The notes below the pieces were generated by a model that made no database searches, was not told the origin of the DNA, and worked only from the letters and a program-made list of their open reading frames with translations. From Dethiosulfatarculus sandiegensis (GTDB lineage: Bacteria > Desulfobacterota > Desulfarculia > Desulfarculales > Desulfarculaceae), in assembly GCF_000931935.2 (NCBI RefSeq), contig NZ_AZAC01000003.1, forward strand, positions 62,001-126,000: 64,000 bases of DNA. The letters run 5' to 3'. Below, in pieces: positions 36,896 to 45,917 of the stretch. The translations under genes were made by a program, and so were the position numbers. The number at the start of each line of letters is the position of its first letter. Position 1 is the stretch's first letter.

Positions 36896-37876
36896 ATGGC
36901 AACACCATTACAGCTTGAGCTCAAGACCATGGCCGGCAAGAACCAATGCATTGATATAGATCCCTCCGCAGGGTCCGGCAGGATTCAATTTTTCCGCCTG
37001 ACCAGGGGCATCACCATGACCATCCTGAACTGTAATCTTCTAAGGCCCGTGCCCCTTCAATACGATCCGCCCTTTGAAACCCTTGGAATCGGTTTCAATC
37101 TCGCCGGCCAAATGGAGGTCAGGCCCGGGCGGAGGCCTGTTTTGAACTACAAACCCGGTCAGACCGACTTAAACACCAACCCGGGTGACGTGCGTCTCAA
37201 TGAAACCCTGGGACCCGGCCATATGATGCGGGTTTGCCTTTCCATGAACCACGAGGTTCTGGAGGAGTTGACTCCCCCGGAGTGGTTGCCGGAGCCGCTT
37301 CAAAAAAAATCCTCTGATCCGGCCCATTACAGAGGACGGATAACTCCGTCCATGCGGTCCGTGATTGCCCAGATTATCAAATGCCCCTTTCAGGGCAGTA
37401 CACGCCACCTTTACCTGGAAAGTAAAGCCCTGGAGCTTCTGGTCCACAAGCTGGAGGAGCTGAAGGGGGCCATGCTCCGCCCCAGTTGCACGGTAAAGGC
37501 CCAGGATCTGGACCGGGTCCAGCATGCGGCCGATCTGCTTACAGCCAACCTGGAGACAGCTCCGAGTCTGGGAGAATTGGCCAGGGGCGTGGGAATGTGC
37601 CGGACTCGGCTGCATGAATGCTTTTGCCAGGTCCATGGCGTTACTCCCTTTGAATATTTACAGCGTTTTCGCCTGGAAACCGCCATGAACTATCTGGTCG
37701 AAGGCCGGATGAACGTCACCGAGGCCGCCCTTGCCGTAGGGTATGGGTCTTCCGGCTATTTTTCCAAGGTGTTTAAAAAACAATACGGCGACCCCCCAAA
37801 AAAGTACGTCTCCCATGCCCCCCTGGGCGACTCACGGACGATCCTGCCTGAAAAACGGAAGATCGTGCACGCGTAG
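36896..37876 (+). CDS. AraC-family regulator, PchR-like, next to a TonB receptor
   Basis: 326 residues. The N-terminal ~200 residues are an uncharacterised sensor-like domain (FNLAGQMEV, NETLGPGHMMRVCLSM, GSTRHLYLESKALELLVHKL), of the type found in PchR-like siderophore regulators. The C-terminal two HTH motifs (LGELARGVGMCRTRLHECF and VTEAALAVGYGSSGYFSKVF) are AraC. It sits 87 bases before the TonB receptor gene on the same strand, so regulation of that receptor in response to its ligand is likely (inference from PchR/FptA-type pairs). Confidence 0.92.
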   Translation: MATPLQLELKTMAGKNQCIDIDPSAGSGRIQFFRLTRGITMTILNCNLLRPVPLQYDPPFETLGIGFNLAGQMEVRPGRRPVLNYKPGQTDLNTNPGDVRLNETLGPGHMMRVCLSMNHEVLEELTPPEWLPEPLQKKSSDPAHYRGRITPSMRSVIAQIIKCPFQGSTRHLYLESKALELLVHKLEELKGAMLRPSCTVKAQDLDRVQHAADLLTANLETAPSLGELARGVGMCRTRLHECFCQVHGVTPFEYLQRFRLETAMNYLVEGRMNVTEAALAVGYGSSGYFSKVFKKQYGDPPKKYVSHAPLGDSRTILPEKRKIVHA

Positions 37877-37909
37877 CACCCCGCCTCTGTTGTACATCCT
37901 TCTTTGAGA

Positions 37910-37931
37910 TCCGCCGGTTTTGGCCGGCGGA
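37910..37931 (+). terminator. Hairpin between the AraC regulator and the TonB receptor gene
   Basis: TCCGCCGG and CCGGCGGA form an 8-bp stem with a six-base loop (TTTTGG region), followed by CTTTCT. It could terminate the regulator transcript or attenuate the receptor gene, whose SD lies 20 bases downstream. Confidence 0.65.
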
Positions 37932-37963
37932 CTTTCTATAAGATCCCGAAGAAGGAGAAAAAG

Positions 37964-40030
37964 ATGTTCCATATTAAAACCGGTAAATCAAGTGGGCGTA
38001 AAAGGTTCGCCAAGTTGGCGGCTTGCGTATCTGCGGCTTTGGCCTTGTCTATTGTTTCCCCCGGTCTGGCTGCTGCATCCAAAGCAGAGAATGCCGCACC
38101 TGAAAAGCTTGAGGCCGTAACGGTAACGGCTAATAAACAAAAGGAAAACCTTCAGGATGTCTCCATTTCCATGACCGTGCTGAACGGTCCGGCGATTGAA
38201 GACAGGCAGATCGAAAATATCAATGAACTCGGTGATTTTATACCGAACTTGATGATTTTCAGTGATGGCCCGGCGGGAATTAACTCCCCGAGCATGCGCG
38301 GAATTCATGCCGACGCCGAGAGCCTCACCGTTACCACGGGCCTTTTTGTCGATGAGATCCCCATTGCGAGCACCCTGGGTTTTGCGGCTGAATCCTTTTT
38401 GGATATCGAACGGATAGAAGTTCTGCGCGGGCCCCAGGGAACTCTCTACGGCAAGAACACCGAAGTCGGAGCCATCAATATCATCACCCGTCTTCCGGAT
38501 AATCAATACCGGGGCAAGGCTATGACAAACCTCGGTATAAATGCCCAATCCGCAGCCTTTAACCTAAGCGGTCCGATCATGCAGGATAAGCTGTATTTCG
38601 GTATTTCCGGCCAGTGCCGCCGGGAAAAGGGATTCATTGAGCACACCATAACCGGCGATGAGGTGGACGACAGGGAAAACTTCTACGGCAAGGGCCAGTT
38701 GCGCTGGACACCCAGGGATGACCTGGAGGTGCGGTTTATCATGTCCCACATCAAATACGACGACGGCGCTTACAGAATGGGGCCCAATCCCGGATGGTGG
38801 TCTGGTTCTCTCCCTTCAGTGCCCGGCGATCGCAAGGTCTCTTCTGATCATGAAGGTTATTCCAAGTCAAAGGAAACAAGCCAGGCCTTGAAGATATCCT
38901 ATGATATCAATGAGGCCCTGTCCCTGACCTCCACCACCACCCACAGGGTGTTTAACGATGTCCGAGGTGCGGATATCGACCTTACTTCCCTTGATTTTCT
39001 TTGGAGGGACTTTGATTCCGAATACCGGACAATTACAGAAGAATTGCGCTTAAATTACGACGCCGACCGCTTCAAGTGGCTGTTTGGGCTTTACTACGAC
39101 AAAAACGATTACGATATCAAGGAGCGGGCCAAGTCCTATCCGCGCAACCAGGATGTGGACGGATACTCCTATGCGCTCTTTGGCCAGGTTACCGTGCCTC
39201 TGACCTCGCGTTTGAGCGTCATAGGCGGGTTGCGCTATGAGTACCAGAAAACAGATTTCACAGACAATAACACCGGATCGAAACTGGATGGATCATGGGA
39301 CGACATTTCCCCCAAGCTGGCCCTGGAGTACCAGTTCAATTCCGAGGTAATGGGGTACGCCTCTGTGGCCAAGGGCTTCCGTTCCGGCGGTATCAACTAC
39401 AAATGGTATGATCCCGCCAAGATCACCTACGACTCTGAGAAACTGTGGTCCTATGAGGTTGGCGTCAAGTCTCAGTTGCTGGACAACAGGCTTCTTCTAA
39501 ATGGCGCGGTGTACCGCATGGATATTCAGGACATGCAGGTCTATGACGGATATCCGCCGATGAGGCTCGATATCTCCAACTCGGCCCAGGCCGTGGGGCA
39601 TGGGTTTGAGCTTGAGATGCAGGCTCTCATCACCAAGAACCTGGCTTTGGATGCAGGTTTTGGATACTCCAAAGTTGAGTTCGAGGACTTTACAGAGGGC
39701 GGCGTGAGCTACGACGGAAACAAAAGCCCCTATGCCCCGGAATACACATTTAATATCGGTGCTCAGTACCGCGCTGAAAACGGTTTCTATACCAGGATCG
39801 ATATGGTCGGCTACGGCAAGATGTATCTGGATAAGACCAATACCTATTCCAGAGACCCCTATACCCTGGTGAATGCCAAGATCGGCTATGAGATGGAGAA
39901 CCTGGATATTTACCTGTACGGCAAGAACCTCTTTGACACCAGATATGACACCGAAGGCTATTACGGCGGCATGTTCATCTTGTATGGCGAGCCCCGTGAG
40001 GTGGGAATAACCTTGTCATACAGATTTTAG
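37964..40030 (+). CDS. TonB-dependent siderophore/metabolite receptor (FecA/FptA-like)
   Basis: 688 residues from ATG 37964 (AAGGAG seven bases upstream). The signal peptide ends near 39. A TonB box (LEAVTVTA) precedes the plug with RQIENINELGDFIPNLMI, PSMRGIHADAESLTV, IERIEVLRGPQGTLYGKNTE and GAINIITR. The barrel ends with VGITLSYRF, the expected terminal aromatic. The style (EDRQIENINELGDF, GVFVDE-like, ASVAKGFRSGGINY) is of the large family used for siderophores and plant-derived compounds. Together with the PchR-like AraC gene upstream it is probably an inducible uptake module; no exbB/tonB is nearby. Confidence 0.92.
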   Translation: MFHIKTGKSSGRKRFAKLAACVSAALALSIVSPGLAAASKAENAAPEKLEAVTVTANKQKENLQDVSISMTVLNGPAIEDRQIENINELGDFIPNLMIFSDGPAGINSPSMRGIHADAESLTVTTGLFVDEIPIASTLGFAAESFLDIERIEVLRGPQGTLYGKNTEVGAINIITRLPDNQYRGKAMTNLGINAQSAAFNLSGPIMQDKLYFGISGQCRREKGFIEHTITGDEVDDRENFYGKGQLRWTPRDDLEVRFIMSHIKYDDGAYRMGPNPGWWSGSLPSVPGDRKVSSDHEGYSKSKETSQALKISYDINEALSLTSTTTHRVFNDVRGADIDLTSLDFLWRDFDSEYRTITEELRLNYDADRFKWLFGLYYDKNDYDIKERAKSYPRNQDVDGYSYALFGQVTVPLTSRLSVIGGLRYEYQKTDFTDNNTGSKLDGSWDDISPKLALEYQFNSEVMGYASVAKGFRSGGINYKWYDPAKITYDSEKLWSYEVGVKSQLLDNRLLLNGAVYRMDIQDMQVYDGYPPMRLDISNSAQAVGHGFELEMQALITKNLALDAGFGYSKVEFEDFTEGGVSYDGNKSPYAPEYTFNIGAQYRAENGFYTRIDMVGYGKMYLDKTNTYSRDPYTLVNAKIGYEMENLDIYLYGKNLFDTRYDTEGYYGGMFILYGEPREVGITLSYRF

Positions 40031-40204
40031 GGGCTATTAACGGTAAATGGCCTGCTTATCCGCGTAGATGCGGCCTTTCACAATTGGACCTTCGATTTGT
40101 GGAAAAGCGGATTCGAGTTTATTCAGAATAAGCCCGAATATGGTTGCACACATTGACATGGGGGAGGGGAAGTCCCCTAAGCAACAGGCTTGGACCTAAG
40201 TTTT

Positions 40205-40260
40205 CAGGCAGTGGCGCCGCACTTATAAAAAGGCGATTTAAAGTGCGGCGCCGCGCCTGA
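40205..40260. repeat. Long imperfect inverted repeat between the TonB and methyltransferase genes
   Basis: TCAGGC, GGCGCCGCACTT, a 16-base loop, AAGTGCGGCGCC and GCCTGA pair to give an 18-bp interrupted stem. It lies 175 bases after the TonB stop and 80 before the next gene. With no T-tract it may be a retained REP-like or regulatory hairpin rather than a terminator. The remainder of 40031-40341 holds nothing recognisable. Confidence 0.8.
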
Positions 40261-40341
40261 CTTATTTGGCAATGGATCGGCAAGATGTTAATTATGCTGA
40301 AGCAAGCCTTTATTAAGGCATTTAAAACAGAAGAGTTTTAA

Positions 40342-40917
40342 ATGAGAAACATAAAATCAGTGGCCGATGTCCTGGCGGGACGAAAACGGGATCGGCTTTC
40401 GGATCTGGGTTACCGGCTTATGTCCGGCGCAATAAAAGCGGCGGATCTGTTTCTGAACTATTCTGCGAAAAACTTCCAGACCCTTCTATTACAACCCGGT
40501 CAGACTGTGATTGATTACGGTTGTGGTCCCGGAAGATACGTCCCCATGGCTGCAAGGGCCGTTGGTCCTCATGGAAAAGTTTTTGCTGTTGATATTCATC
40601 CCTTGGCCGTTGCCAAAGTCAATAGGATCATAAAGGCAAAGCGGCTTGTAAATGTGGAAGCGGTCCAAATAGATGGATATCGCACGCCCCTTGAAAAAGA
40701 GATAGCTGATGTCATCTATGCCCTGGAGATGTTTCACATGGTGAAGCAGCCGGGAGAGCTGTTGCAGGAGTTTGCCCGTTTGTTAAAAAAAGAAGGGGTC
40801 CTCCTTATGGGAGACGGCCACCAGTCACGGGATGAAACCATAACAAAAATAGAAGATTCCGGCGCTTTGATTGTTTTTGGCCAGACGGACAAGTATGTCA
40901 GATGCCGGAGGGCCTGA
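40342..40917 (+). CDS. Class I SAM-dependent methyltransferase
   Basis: 191 residues. The SAM motif is VIDYGCGPGRYVPMAARAVG (about 56-75) followed by the acidic VFAVDIHP. Later motifs (DVIYALEMFHMVKQP, FARLLKKEGVLLMGDGHQ) fit UbiE/Methyltransf_11-type enzymes. The substrate cannot be read from sequence. It precedes the nitrilase-fold gene by 180 bases; cotranscription is possible. Confidence 0.88.
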   Translation: MRNIKSVADVLAGRKRDRLSDLGYRLMSGAIKAADLFLNYSAKNFQTLLLQPGQTVIDYGCGPGRYVPMAARAVGPHGKVFAVDIHPLAVAKVNRIIKAKRLVNVEAVQIDGYRTPLEKEIADVIYALEMFHMVKQPGELLQEFARLLKKEGVLLMGDGHQSRDETITKIEDSGALIVFGQTDKYVRCRRA

Positions 40918-41098
40918 GGTTAAAACAACTTGATTTCCAGCCCTGACTCGCTGTTTCCAAAAACCACGGCAACAACCTGAAAAGTTTTTGTGCGTTTTTT
41001 TATCTGCTCAGGTACTGTTGATTTCTGCAAATTTTGATTTGCCTGTTTTTTATTGGCGAATATTCATAGTAATATTTTGTTATTACAAGGGTTTTGTC

Positions 41099-41872
41099 AT
41101 GAAAGTCACCGTCTGTGAATTGCCCAACAACTGGATAAATAGTGAACCGGTTCAAGAGAAGCTGAAATCTCATCTCAATGCGGAGAAAAGCGATCTTTTA
41201 TTGTTGCCTGAGATGCCGTTTTATTCCTGGTTGGCAGGCTCAAGGGATGTGGATCAGGAACTTTGGGCAAAAGCGGTGGACAATCATCAGGCCATGATTG
41301 AAAGACTCGGTGACTTGAAGGTGGGGTTGGTTGCCGGAACTCGGCCGATCCTTAAAAATGGAGCGCCTCACAATGAAGGTTTCATCTGGACCAAGGCCGC
41401 AGGCGCGGTTGGGGGGCATGAAAAATACTATTTACCCAATGAAGAGGGATTCTGGGAAGCCACCTGGTACCGCCGGGGAGACGGTGTCTTCAAGGTCATA
41501 GAGGCGGAAGGGATCACCTTTGGTTTTTTAATCTGCACGGAGATGTGGTTCAACCATCGGGCCAGGGAGTACGGCAAGGCGGGCATGGATATCCTGCTCT
41601 GCCCCAGGGCCACTCCCGCAACCTCAACCGGCTCCTGGGTGGCTGGCGGCAGGGCCGCGGCCAATGTCTCCGGCGCATTTTGCCTTTCCTCCAATTTTAA
41701 CGGTTCCAACACCCCGGATATGGATTTCGGCGGAACCGGCTGGATCGTTGAACCGGAGGAAGGAAACCTCCTGGGAACCACCTCGGAAAAGGAACCTTTT
41801 CTGACTATGGAGATTGATATCAACCTGGCTGAGCAGGCAAAGAAGAGCTACCCCAGGTATGTGGAAGACTGA
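41099..41872 (+). CDS. Nitrilase-superfamily carbon-nitrogen hydrolase
   Basis: 257 residues from ATG 41099, just downstream of an AAGGG. The catalytic Glu-Lys-Cys triad is visible: Glu38 in LLPEMPF, Lys109 in HEKYYLPNEEG and Cys146 in LICTEMWF. The family hydrolyses amides or nitriles, e.g. omega-amidase or N-carbamoyl-type substrates; the exact substrate is unknown. The form lacks the ~280-residue length of many nitrilases but keeps all strand-turn motifs (GRAAANVSGAFCLSSNFNG). Strong terminator after it; the convergent gene is a molybdopterin oxidoreductase. Confidence 0.92.
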   Translation: MKVTVCELPNNWINSEPVQEKLKSHLNAEKSDLLLLPEMPFYSWLAGSRDVDQELWAKAVDNHQAMIERLGDLKVGLVAGTRPILKNGAPHNEGFIWTKAAGAVGGHEKYYLPNEEGFWEATWYRRGDGVFKVIEAEGITFGFLICTEMWFNHRAREYGKAGMDILLCPRATPATSTGSWVAGGRAAANVSGAFCLSSNFNGSNTPDMDFGGTGWIVEPEEGNLLGTTSEKEPFLTMEIDINLAEQAKKSYPRYVED

Positions 41873-41913
41873 TTCAAACCGCCTGTGATTGTGACGGGCT
41901 GCCATTAATACAA

Positions 41914-41945
41914 ACACCCCGAAAAGTAGGCGCTTTTCGGGGTGT
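41914..41945. terminator. Strong hairpin between nitrilase and molybdopterin genes
   Basis: ACACCCCGAAAAG and CTTTTCGGGGTGT form a perfect 13-bp stem, followed by GTCTTTTG on the plus strand. Probably bidirectional for the convergent genes. Confidence 0.88.
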
Positions 41946-41984
41946 GTCTTTTGACTGCCAAAGGAAGTCTTTTGTCGGCCGCTC

Positions 41985-44192
41985 CTATCCCACGCACCCC
42001 AGAGTGGGGTCTTGAACCACAATTGTACGGCGTCTTCTCTTTTTCTTGACTTGGCACAAAAGGGTCTTGTAGACCGGGAAACCGGAGATGGGGTCAAACT
42101 GCTCCAGGTCTGTCAGCACATTCACGTTGGCCTTTCTCCAGGTCTCGGTGCCCTGGGGGCCTCCGCCTCCCACAGGCGCGTAGACATATCCCCGCATGAT
42201 GTCTTCGGTCACCAAGGCCCGCATCTCCACATTGCCGCGGGCGGTTTTCACCACCACCGGGTCGCCGGAAATTATTTTTCTGGCCTCAGCGTCCTTGGGG
42301 TTCATCTGCACCGTGGGATGGGGATATTTTTCCATGAAATCAGGCACAGCCCTCAGACAGGATTTCATATCAGGTTTAAGGGGGCCTGTCCCCAAGATCA
42401 AGGGATACCTGTTCGTCAGCTTGGCCTGGCTTATAGGGGTTTCATACGATTCCTCATATTTGGGCAACCCTTCATAGCCCATCTCCTTGAGCTGAGTGGA
42501 GTTGATTTCAAATTTTCCAGACGGGGTTTCAAATCCGGGTCGACCGTCCTTTCTGAGGTGTCCGGTTTCCCATTTTCGGTAGGTCATGGGCTCGGGATCA
42601 AGCCGCACTGTGTGCCTGGGAGCCTGCTCCAGATCATTTCTGGTGATGCCGGTGCCGGAAAGACTCCAGTCTAAAAGTTCCATCTCATTTTCCGGGAATT
42701 TATCTTTATAGCCCAACTTATGGGCCAGCCCGATCAGGATGGAGAAGCAGGATTTGCTTTCCCCCACAGGATCGATCATTTTTTCTCTCAAGCGAACGGC
42801 ATTGCCGTAAAAACAATAGGACGACTGTTCGAACGAGGTGGCAGCGGGCAGGACAATATCAGCCCAGGCAGCGTCACGGGTTAACTGCAAGTCCGCGCAG
42901 ACCATGAAATCAAGGGCATTAAAGGCCTCTTGCCATAAAACCGGATTGGGCCAGGAGGTGAGGATGGAAGCCCCCAGGATAAACAGCCCCCTGATTTTAT
43001 AAGGGTCTGACTCCAGTATTGCCTTGGGCAGGCGATTGGCATGGGGCTCTCCGCCGCAAAAATGGGCATATACCGGGAAATGATCCCCGCCAATGGAGCT
43101 TTCATAGCTTGGTGTTTTTATCTGATGATCCTTGTTCAGGTGGATCTGGTTTTTCGGCGGGACAAAGCATCTGCCGCCCTCCACATCCAGCTGACCGGCC
43201 AAGGCCCAGAGAACCATCACCGCCCGAATGCTCTGCACCCCGGACTTGGTGTACTCAAGCCCTGTGTACATCACATAACTTGCCCCTTCGGCCTCGGCTA
43301 TCTCTTCAGCCAAAAATTCAATTGTCTTTACGGGGATTTTGCTGATTTCGGATACGACTTCAGGGGAAAAGTCCCTTACGTATTCCCTGAATTCGTCATA
43401 TCCCAGGGTCCAGTCCTCAATAAAGGCCTGGTCCACCAACTCATCCCGAATCAGAATATGGCAAAGCCCCAGGGCCAAGGCGCCGTCGCTGCCGGGCCTG
43501 ATCGGCACCCAAAGGCTCTCCGACAGTTTTGCCGAAGCCGTCTGTCTGGGGTCAATGACAATGATCCGGGCGCCTTCTTCGGCTGCCCGTTTCAAGCGGA
43601 CGAACATCTCCGGCGGGGTGGATGTGGATGGGTCTGTTCCCCAGACGATTATCAAATCCGAGTTGTCAACATCTGAGAACATGTCAGTGTGCAGACAACC
43701 GGCGGTGAGTTTCGGGGCCAGCACGCCAAGGGAAGTGTAGCAGGGCGCACCCACTCCGAATGTGTTCGGCGAACCATAGGGAAATAAAATGCTGGAAGCC
43801 AGGTATATCTCAGATCCGCCCAGTTGAAAGGCATCCTTAAAGGCCCTTTCATAGGTGCCGGTGCCTGCGTAGAATCCCAGGGCCTCAGGTCCGTGGGCGG
43901 CTTTGATCTCCCCCATTTTTTCAGCGATTATTTCATAGGCCTGGTCCCAGGATATGGGCTCAAAATCCAGTTTGCCTTTTGGCCCCTTGCGTTTTAGCGG
44001 CTGCTTGATGCGGCTTTCGGAATAGATAATCTGTCGGGCGCTGTCAGCCATGGGGCAGAGTACACTGCCCATGACGGCATCCGGATCCGGGGTGAGCTTT
44101 TTAATTTTTCCGTGCTCGTCAAAGTGGACATTAACCCCGCAACCTGGACTGTGATAGCATAAACCGCATATTCCCTGTTTTTGCGTTTCCAA
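41985..44192 (-). CDS. Molybdopterin-containing oxidoreductase, DMSO-reductase superfamily (cytoplasmic)
   Basis: 735 residues beginning at a TTG codon (44192) with AAGGG six bases upstream; no ATG is available between it and the methyltransferase stop. The N-terminal [4Fe-4S] site is Cys9-x2-Cys12-x5-Cys18-x27-Cys46; the x5 spacing is slightly unusual. Cys151 in SPNTFGVGAPCYTS is the expected Mo/W ligand position. The C-terminal molydopterin-binding domain (PLILGTGPLKPDMK, VQMNPKDAEARKIISGDPV) is present. It has no Tat signal, so it probably acts in the cytoplasm. The C-terminus ends with KKKRRRR and CVG. Substrate unknown; cotranscribed with the methyltransferase upstream (25-base gap). Confidence 0.93.
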   Translation of the reverse strand: METQKQGICGLCYHSPGCGVNVHFDEHGKIKKLTPDPDAVMGSVLCPMADSARQIIYSESRIKQPLKRKGPKGKLDFEPISWDQAYEIIAEKMGEIKAAHGPEALGFYAGTGTYERAFKDAFQLGGSEIYLASSILFPYGSPNTFGVGAPCYTSLGVLAPKLTAGCLHTDMFSDVDNSDLIIVWGTDPSTSTPPEMFVRLKRAAEEGARIIVIDPRQTASAKLSESLWVPIRPGSDGALALGLCHILIRDELVDQAFIEDWTLGYDEFREYVRDFSPEVVSEISKIPVKTIEFLAEEIAEAEGASYVMYTGLEYTKSGVQSIRAVMVLWALAGQLDVEGGRCFVPPKNQIHLNKDHQIKTPSYESSIGGDHFPVYAHFCGGEPHANRLPKAILESDPYKIRGLFILGASILTSWPNPVLWQEAFNALDFMVCADLQLTRDAAWADIVLPAATSFEQSSYCFYGNAVRLREKMIDPVGESKSCFSILIGLAHKLGYKDKFPENEMELLDWSLSGTGITRNDLEQAPRHTVRLDPEPMTYRKWETGHLRKDGRPGFETPSGKFEINSTQLKEMGYEGLPKYEESYETPISQAKLTNRYPLILGTGPLKPDMKSCLRAVPDFMEKYPHPTVQMNPKDAEARKIISGDPVVVKTARGNVEMRALVTEDIMRGYVYAPVGGGGPQGTETWRKANVNVLTDLEQFDPISGFPVYKTLLCQVKKKRRRRTIVVQDPTLGCVG

Positions 44193-44217
44193 AACAAGCC
44201 CTTTCTTCTTATGCCTT

Positions 44218-45159
44218 TCAGCGTTTTCCCAGGATGAACTGTGAGGTTATATGCTCCCAGAGGTGCCTGGTTTTTCTTATCTTCCAGAGCACCTCTCCGG
44301 TTTGCCGAATGGTGAATCCAGGAGAAAACGGCCCTGAATCCTCTTCCATCAAACGGCAAATGTTTTCCATGCCATAGCCTTTATAAGGGCCTTGATTCCT
44401 GCCTCCCAGCCAGGTGTCCGGGCTGCTGACTGATTCGTCCCAGGAAAAGGGATCTGAAAAAAGAAACTGGGCGTTTTTCTTGTCCATGACCCGATTGGCC
44501 TCTGTCAGATGTAGAGCGGGGTCGGAAACTTTCTCCAGAATATTCACGGAACTTGCCGTGGCAAAGCGCTCCCTGGGAAAAGGAAGCGCTGTGGCATCCG
44601 CCACAATAAATTCCGTATGGTCAAAATTAAATTCCGATGGCAACGACGTGGATTTTTTCTCTGTTATTCTCCCTTCCATTATCATCTCGAATTCAAGCCG
44701 CTTTTGAGCTGCCAGCTTGCGGGCGGCGCGAATAAAGGAAAGCGAGGTGTCAATCCCCACAACCCGGTCGTGGGTCTTGGTCATCTCAAAGCTGAGCCTG
44801 CCCACAGAACAGCCTATATCCAAGGCCCAACCATTTTGGGGCTCGAATGCCGCAGCCCATTTCTTATAAGCATCTGTGGCATCGGGGCCATTGAAAAATT
44901 CTGAATAGTGGCTCCAAAAATAAGAGGAGAGCATGGAAAAAGACCCATATCCGGTCGACTCGCGGGTTATGGGCAGTGTTTTCTTGGGCACAACCACGGC
45001 AATACCTTCGTGTATTGTGTATTGTTGGCCGCATTGGGGGCAGATAAGATTTCCTTCTATGATCTCCTGGTCGTTTTCTTTCTGGCTTTCCAAGTTCAGG
45101 AAGACTTCCTGTTCCAGGCATTCAGGGCAGATCAGTTCTTTGGTCAGCCATTTTTTCAT
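44218..45159 (-). CDS. SAM-dependent methyltransferase with N-terminal zinc ribbon (Trm112-like)
   Basis: 313 residues with AAGGAG five bases before the ATG. Residues 8-60 have the Trm112/YbaR-like CPEC ... CPQC zinc pairs with EGNLICPQCGQQYTI. The SAM domain follows with ALDIGCSVGRLSFEM, VVGIDTSLSF and FIVADATALPFP, a Methyltransf_11-type fold. The C-terminal 80 residues (LLWKIRKTRHLWEHITSQF) are of unknown role. Immediately upstream of the molybdopterin oxidoreductase, so the two may act on the same substrate or on cofactor maturation (inference). Confidence 0.85.
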   Translation of the reverse strand: MKKWLTKELICPECLEQEVFLNLESQKENDQEIIEGNLICPQCGQQYTIHEGIAVVVPKKTLPITRESTGYGSFSMLSSYFWSHYSEFFNGPDATDAYKKWAAAFEPQNGWALDIGCSVGRLSFEMTKTHDRVVGIDTSLSFIRAARKLAAQKRLEFEMIMEGRITEKKSTSLPSEFNFDHTEFIVADATALPFPRERFATASSVNILEKVSDPALHLTEANRVMDKKNAQFLFSDPFSWDESVSSPDTWLGGRNQGPYKGYGMENICRLMEEDSGPFSPGFTIRQTGEVLWKIRKTRHLWEHITSQFILGKR

Positions 45160-45917
45160 TTTGACTCCTTAACGGGCTGTTCAAAAGCTAAATGCCAAAT
45201 AGATTATTTGTCAGATTCGGGAACGCCTGAGTTTGAGAGAAAGTTATTATTTTGCCTGGCAAGGCGTTATCTTTTTGAAATATCGGCCTAGTGGATTCCC
45301 CCCTTGGCTTTTTTAAAGATGTAATGGCCTGAGACTTAAAATAAATAGATAATCCACATAGTTGCGTTTTATCTCAGGAGGACGGCTGAGGATATCCAAG
45401 GACCTCTGAAGCATTCGGCAAGCCTGTACTAAACCCAGGTGTGCTGCTTGAGGGGCCGCATTATGGATATAGTTTTGAAAGGGCGTAAAACAGCCAGGCA
45501 GGCGTCTATTATTTTCATGAAGATTAATCCCCTGCTCACTGGCGCATCAGATCGCCATACTATATCGTCCTCGCATTTGTTTTCTCCCCGGATCAGCAAG
45601 CGCTGTCATATTTAAGGTAATATAGTAAGGCGATTGAGTATAACTTTCCAGTTTTTATGATATCCGCCTTACATTACATTCAGGTTTCTGATTACCTGCC
45701 AAAGCAATTTCCCGGCATCATAATGGCCAGAATTGATATTTTGAGGTCTTGCTTCTGATTTATTTATTCTCCTCAAGACGAAAAGAGCGACCAACGCATT
45801 GGAGAGCAGTCAAAGCTGGTGAGGATAGGATCAACCCAGACGCGTTTATTTGGGGGTCTGCAAGAGAGGTAAACAAGACAAAATCAGAAGGTCTCTATTT
45901 TTAGGTGTGTGCACGAT
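45160..45917. other. 758-bp intergenic region without a supported gene
   Basis: Lies between the methyltransferase start and the OYE-USP stop. The right part of the methyltransferase promoter lies here. I see no RNA gene, no remnant with family resemblance, and no terminator hairpin clear enough to call, only a weak CTCAGGA/CGGCTGAG-type repeat near 45374. Confidence 0.5.
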
